From positions 1-64,000 of the forward strand of contig QEKJ01000013.1 in NCBI GenBank assembly GCA_003096535.1: a stretch of DNA of 64,000 nt. The letters are read 5' to 3'. Shown here in pieces: positions 62,773 through 64,000 of the stretch. Each line of letters begins with the position of its first letter. Position 1 is the first letter of the stretch. The notes under the pieces were generated by a model. That model saw only the letters and a list, made by a program, of their open reading frames with translations, was not told the origin of the DNA and did not search any database. The position numbers and the translations under genes are program-made. Origin of the DNA: Agathobaculum butyriciproducens (GTDB lineage Bacteria; Bacillota; Clostridia; Oscillospirales; Butyricicoccaceae).

Positions 62773-62791
62773 CAGCAGAAAGGAGCATCCT

Positions 62792-63178
62792 ATGACGCAC
62801 AAAACGGTTTCCATGTGGAAGGTAACGAGAAATCTGATTCTTACAGACGTCTGTGCAATCGCCTTGTACTGGCTCATACCGAGCGCAAAGATGCTCGTGC
62901 TGCCGCTTGGTGTACTGTGCGCCATCGGATATATGCTGTGGCTGGGACGGTGCTTCCTGAACGACTGCAAGGCCAATCTGCCGAATGAGGACTATCAGCG
63001 CATTGCCGCCGAGTTCGGCTTTATCTGGTTCTGGAACCCCGGTCGGAGAGAACAGTGGCAGTACACCGCCGAGGAAAGCGGCGAGACCGGTGCGGCGCTG
63101 CTGCGCATCTGGCGCGGGAATATGGTGCTTGTCATCGTGTCGCTGGCGGTCATGGCGGTACTGGTTTGGATGGGGTAA
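62792..63178 (+). CDS. Small membrane protein of unknown function
   Basis: Protein of 128 aa. Two adjacent membrane segments lie near residues 15-50 and one at the C-terminus (108-127), with a soluble middle part rich in Trp/Phe/Glu (FGFIWFWNPGRREQWQY). AAAGGAG lies 6 bases upstream, and it begins 20 bases after recO, so it is probably the last gene of that operon. No family recognised. Confidence 0.6.
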   Translation: MTHKTVSMWKVTRNLILTDVCAIALYWLIPSAKMLVLPLGVLCAIGYMLWLGRCFLNDCKANLPNEDYQRIAAEFGFIWFWNPGRREQWQYTAEESGETGAALLRIWRGNMVLVIVSLAVMAVLVWMG

Positions 63179-63294
63179 ACGTATAGAAATGTCGTAGGGT
63201 TGCGTGGGTATGTGAATGTATATTGGTAATCCATCAACGAAACTCTGCGCAATAGGTTGAAATAATTCCTAAATTATAATTGAGAGGATTTGAA

Positions 63295-64000
63295 ATGAAC
63301 AAATTAGGCGAAAAATCCCTTAAAACACTGGAATACTACGAAATACTGGAAAAACTGGCCGGACAGGCGGCATCGCAGGCGGCAAAGGAGAAATGCCGCG
63401 CGCTTCGTCCGCTGGACGACCACGAGCAGGCCGAGCTGTGGCTGCAGCAGACCACGGACGCGAAGGACCTGATGGTTCGGCAGGGCAGCCCTGCCTTTGG
63501 CGGCATCCGAGAGGTCGGCGCGATCCTGTCCCGTGCGGACCGCGGCGGCACGCTCAACCCGCGCGAGCTGCTGGCTGTCGCGAGCCTTTTGCAGACGGCG
63601 CGCCGTGCGCTGCTGTACGATGCCGAGCACGAAACCAAGACCACGCTCACGCCTGTTTTCGGTCTGCTCTCCGGCAACCGCGACCTGGAGGAATCCATCA
63701 CGACCGCCATCATCTCCGAGGAGGAGATCGCGGACGGTGCGTCTCCCGAGCTGCTGAGCATCCGCCGTGAGCTGCGCCGCGTGTCCGGCAAGGTGCGCGA
63801 AACGCTCAACCGCATGATCTCCGGTGAGCGCTCCAAGTACCTGCAGGAGAATATCATCACCCAGAGAAACGGCCGCTTTGTTGTGCCGGTCAAGGTGGAG
63901 CACCGCGGCGATGTGCCCGGTCTGGTGCATGATACCTCGTCCACCGGTGCGACCGTGTTCGTTGAGCCGCAGCAGGTCGTGGAAATCAACAACCAGATTA
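63295..64000 (+). CDS. mutS2: Endonuclease MutS2, N-terminal part (3' partial)
   Basis: The first 235 residues of MutS2 are in the window. They begin MNKLGEKSLKTLEYYEILEK and include the MutS2 pattern KYLQENIITQRNGRFVVPVK and VHDTSSTGATVFVEP near residues 181-222, before the ATPase domain, which lies beyond the window. MutS2 acts on branched DNA or collided ribosomes, depending on species. AGAGGA is the ribosome site, 8 bases from the ATG. A TATAAT (63275-63280) close upstream has no good -35 box. Confidence 0.95.
   Translation, partial: MNKLGEKSLKTLEYYEILEKLAGQAASQAAKEKCRALRPLDDHEQAELWLQQTTDAKDLMVRQGSPAFGGIREVGAILSRADRGGTLNPRELLAVASLLQTARRALLYDAEHETKTTLTPVFGLLSGNRDLEESITTAIISEEEIADGASPELLSIRRELRRVSGKVRETLNRMISGERSKYLQENIITQRNGRFVVPVKVEHRGDVPGLVHDTSSTGATVFVEPQQVVEINNQI

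Overview
The window looks like chromosome from a spore-forming, moderately GC-rich Clostridium-class Firmicute. A gut member of the Oscillospirales is my inference. Supporting signs are hrcA-grpE-dnaK-dnaJ under a CIRCE operator, sporulation genes (yqfC, yqfD, a ylbJ-like gene), a sigma-70 factor encoded next to dnaG and a dGTPase, AddAB instead of RecBCD, an FMN riboswitch in front of the riboflavin genes, SLH-type surface anchoring, and SD-led starts that sometimes use GTG or TTG. I saw no tRNA, rRNA, CRISPR, prophage or transposase gene.

Layout. 1-4531: tail of a sugar ABC permease, a LacI-type regulator, and two Gfo/Idh/MocA oxidoreductases (inositol or sugar type) around a small membrane protein. 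4751-10211: heat-shock operon, then an RNHCP-domain gene with what looks like a leader-peptide attenuator. 10489-14402: riboflavin operon ribD-ribE-ribBA-ribH on the minus strand, with its promoter, FMN riboswitch, terminators and an embedded repeat. 14678-21614: addB-addA. 21615-22253: a candidate small RNA and a hairpin-rich stretch. 22254-28199: guaB, a ClC transporter, a HAD phosphatase, MATE-luxS, rpmE. 28200-28856: a multi-hairpin repeat array. 28857-37779: hflX, an IMPACT-family gene, dGTPase-dnaG-rpoD, and an EF-G-like GTPase with a structured leader. 38258-51067: a two-component system followed by a giant (3344 aa) secreted SLH protein. 51604-56261 (minus): ROK sugar kinase, PHP phosphoesterase, D,D-carboxypeptidase, a Cys-rich small protein, ylbJ-like. 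56637-64000: yqfC-yqfD, a membrane protein, phoH-ybeY-dgkA, era-recO, a membrane protein, and the start of mutS2.

The genes are mostly conserved housekeeping. The unusual material lies between them. Nearly every long gap carries dispersed palindromic repeats whose hairpin arms differ from copy to copy but stay complementary. At least four kinds occur: an approximately 300 bp multi-hairpin element (three copies), a short palindrome with a CA-N-TG centre (eleven copies), a roughly 75 nt composite unit (four copies), and MITE-like elements bounded by purine-rich/pyrimidine-rich inverted arms. This structure-conserved, sequence-variable pattern is the best candidate for something undescribed here. 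Next come the 9641-9749 attenuator-like leader and the 21702-21824 small RNA candidate.
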